IMG/VR virus record: IMGVR_UViG_3300008110_007268 | Coordinates: 1 to 22,474 of that record | Strand: one strand, 5' to 3' | DNA from: a virus | Length of the DNA stretch: 22,474 nt | Shown: positions 21,523 to 22,474 of the stretch, piece after piece | Position numbering within the stretch: the stretch's first letter is position 1 | How the letters are laid out: every line of letters begins with the position of its first letter | Notes under the pieces: generated by a model | The model's input: only the letters and a program-made list of their open reading frames with translations | Databases searched by the model: none | Told to the model about the DNA's origin: nothing | Translations under genes and position numbers: made by a program

Positions 21523-21738
21523 TTAAATTTCAACGGCTTGGAGATCTTCCTCTAAACAATCAATGACAATATCATAATTATCTAAAGGATCATCACTAAA
21601 AATTACTCCTTGATTTTCATAAAATTTACAAACTTTTCTATAGAGTTTTTCATTTTTTACATCCAAATAGTATTCTCTATTAATGGCACCTTTTAATAGA
21701 GTAATATCTTTTCCTTTGAATTTATTTACAATTGACAT
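21523..21738 (-). CDS. Small hypothetical protein
   Basis: This 71-aa ORF (MSIVNKFKGKDITLLKGAIN...) ends in an acidic tail (NYDIVIDCLEEDLQAVEI). It looks globular, with alternating hydrophobic and charged residues, no membrane segment and no known motif. It lies 37 bp upstream of gmd and may share its transcript. It is supported only by its composition and by filling the gap between genes. Confidence 0.6.
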   Translation of the reverse strand: MSIVNKFKGKDITLLKGAINREYYLDVKNEKLYRKVCKFYENQGVIFSDDPLDNYDIVIDCLEEDLQAVEI

Positions 21739-21795
21739 TTTTTAAGTAAATTAAGTTATTTAAAGTACAAAAAAATTTTAGCACAATAATTGAAA

Positions 21796-22290
21796 TTATG
21801 CAACAAAGTTGAAAGCTATTTGACCCCCCTTTGATGCACAATATGCATGACTATTACTATAGTCATATAAAACTGTCCATTTATTTGGATTTAAAGCATA
21901 AACTCCTTGTCCCAAGGCATCTGCATTAGTGAGAAGTATAGTTCTCCAACTTGAAAGAGCTAAGGCAACTTGACCAGCAAAAGAAGGAGACCATATATCA
22001 AAACTTCTCCCTGTAGATGGATATTTAACAGTGGGAGTAGTATTTCTAAAACTTATATATTCAGCAACTAATGTATTATCAGACACGTAAGGATTAAAGT
22101 TCGTTGTAAAATTATATAAAGATCCATCACCAAAATCAATTCTTTCAAGTCTTTGGAAGAATGGTACTTGATCGCGTTCGTCAGTACCTCCCCCATTCAC
22201 TCCATTAATAAGATCCAAACTACCCGTCCATGCTCCAGTATATCCAAAAGATTGAGAAACTCCTGATATTGTATATACTATACGTGCCAT
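21796..22290 (-). CDS. Hypothetical beta-rich protein, possibly structural
   Basis: This 164-aa protein starts MARIVYTISGVSQSFGYTGAW and is rich in Gly, Ser, Asn, Thr and aromatic residues in alternating patterns. That suggests beta structure, as in phage tail or fibre proteins. It has no signal peptide and one Cys (HAYCASKGG). No family is recognised. It stands alone between gnd and the 71-aa gene. CTAAATA-like sequences upstream (around 22313-22329) are only weak late-promoter relatives. Confidence 0.65.
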   Translation of the reverse strand: MARIVYTISGVSQSFGYTGAWTGSLDLINGVNGGGTDERDQVPFFQRLERIDFGDGSLYNFTTNFNPYVSDNTLVAEYISFRNTTPTVKYPSTGRSFDIWSPSFAGQVALALSSWRTILLTNADALGQGVYALNPNKWTVLYDYSNSHAYCASKGGQIAFNFVA

Positions 22291-22336
22291 TTTTTGCTTC
22301 TATAGTGTCTAACTATTTAGAGAAATATTTAGTTTT

Positions 22337-22474
22337 CTATCTAACGTGATGTCCCCCAAACATGTATCTCATACCATTCAAAACTTTGGCTGCGAAAGTG
22401 CCCAGATTGCGTGAATTAAATCTTTCATAAAGAGCAGTTGTGATGACAGGAGCGGGAACCCCCAGATCCACAGC
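22337..22474 (-). CDS. gnd: 6-phosphogluconate dehydrogenase, C-terminal end (runs off the window)
   Basis: The last 45 codons and the TAG stop (22339-22337) are present. The sequence AVDLGVPAPVITTALYERFN followed by SRNLGTFAAKVLNGMRYMFGGHHVR matches the C-terminal helix region of Gnd, including the GVPAPV and FGGH blocks. The enzyme makes ribulose-5-phosphate and NADPH in the oxidative pentose phosphate pathway. Cyanomyoviruses often carry it to redirect host carbon toward nucleotide synthesis. The FGGHxV ending resembles the shorter, GndA/YqeC-type form. Only the end is visible, so integrity is unknown. Confidence 0.9.
   Translation of the reverse strand, partial: AVDLGVPAPVITTALYERFNSRNLGTFAAKVLNGMRYMFGGHHVR

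Overview
The window looks like part of a T4-like cyanophage genome (a cyanomyovirus of marine Synechococcus or Prochlorococcus). The evidence is the start of psbA (photosystem II D1), two high-light-inducible (hli) genes, a peroxiredoxin, the 3' end of a 6-phosphogluconate dehydrogenase gene (gnd), T4-type late promoters (TATAAATA/NATAAATA), dense ATGA/TGATG gene overlaps, and AT-rich DNA. It reads as an accessory region of auxiliary metabolic and sugar genes rather than the replication or capsid core. No tRNA, CRISPR array, IS element or integrase was seen.

Layout. 1-505: 5' end of psbA (minus) with a long structured leader and a composite promoter in which a sigma70-type -10 overlaps a late promoter. 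532-2289: a plus-strand late unit of small proteins (a Lys-rich peptide, a membrane-anchored protein, short overlapping ORFs) ending in a staphylococcal-nuclease-like enzyme. 2280-4844 (minus): an acidic Pro/Glu/Asp-repeat protein, a GH24-type lysozyme and a C39-like cysteine peptidase. 4877-6143 (minus): a stress/photosynthesis mini-operon (hli, a 28-aa membrane peptide, a 66-aa protein, hli, peroxiredoxin) with a consensus sigma70 promoter at one end and an intrinsic terminator at the other. 6140-8741 (minus): an NAD-dependent sugar epimerase and a cyanobacterial SLH-domain porin with its own composite promoter and terminator.

8758-21485: about 12.7 kb of surface-glycan genes, nearly all on the minus strand and translationally coupled. 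They include a GT25 transferase, a small HAD phosphatase, an FkbM methyltransferase, a cupin, two GT-B-like proteins, two tandem paralogous GT-A-like transferases, a GT29 sialyltransferase-like protein, GT2, a GT11 fucosyltransferase, a PLP enzyme resembling ColD, GDP-fucose synthase (fcl) and GDP-mannose 4,6-dehydratase (gmd). A short plus-strand island inside it holds a glycosyltransferase gene broken by one in-frame TAA, and kdsB, which converges on and overlaps kdsA by 69 bp. Two structural-looking or unknown proteins and the gnd 3' end close the window.

How it may work: gmd makes GDP-4-keto-6-deoxymannose. From there fcl leads to GDP-L-fucose, while the ColD-like enzyme (His-His in place of the usual catalytic Lys) would lead to a 3,6-dideoxy sugar such as GDP-L-colitose. 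A GT11 enzyme could transfer either product. kdsA and kdsB make and activate Kdo, and the GT29-like enzyme could use CMP-Kdo. The transferases, methyltransferase and phosphatase could build or modify a glycan on the infected cell surface or on the virion. The porin would alter the host outer membrane during infection, while D1, the Hli proteins and peroxiredoxin protect photosynthesis. Functions are inferred from motifs only; no database search was possible.
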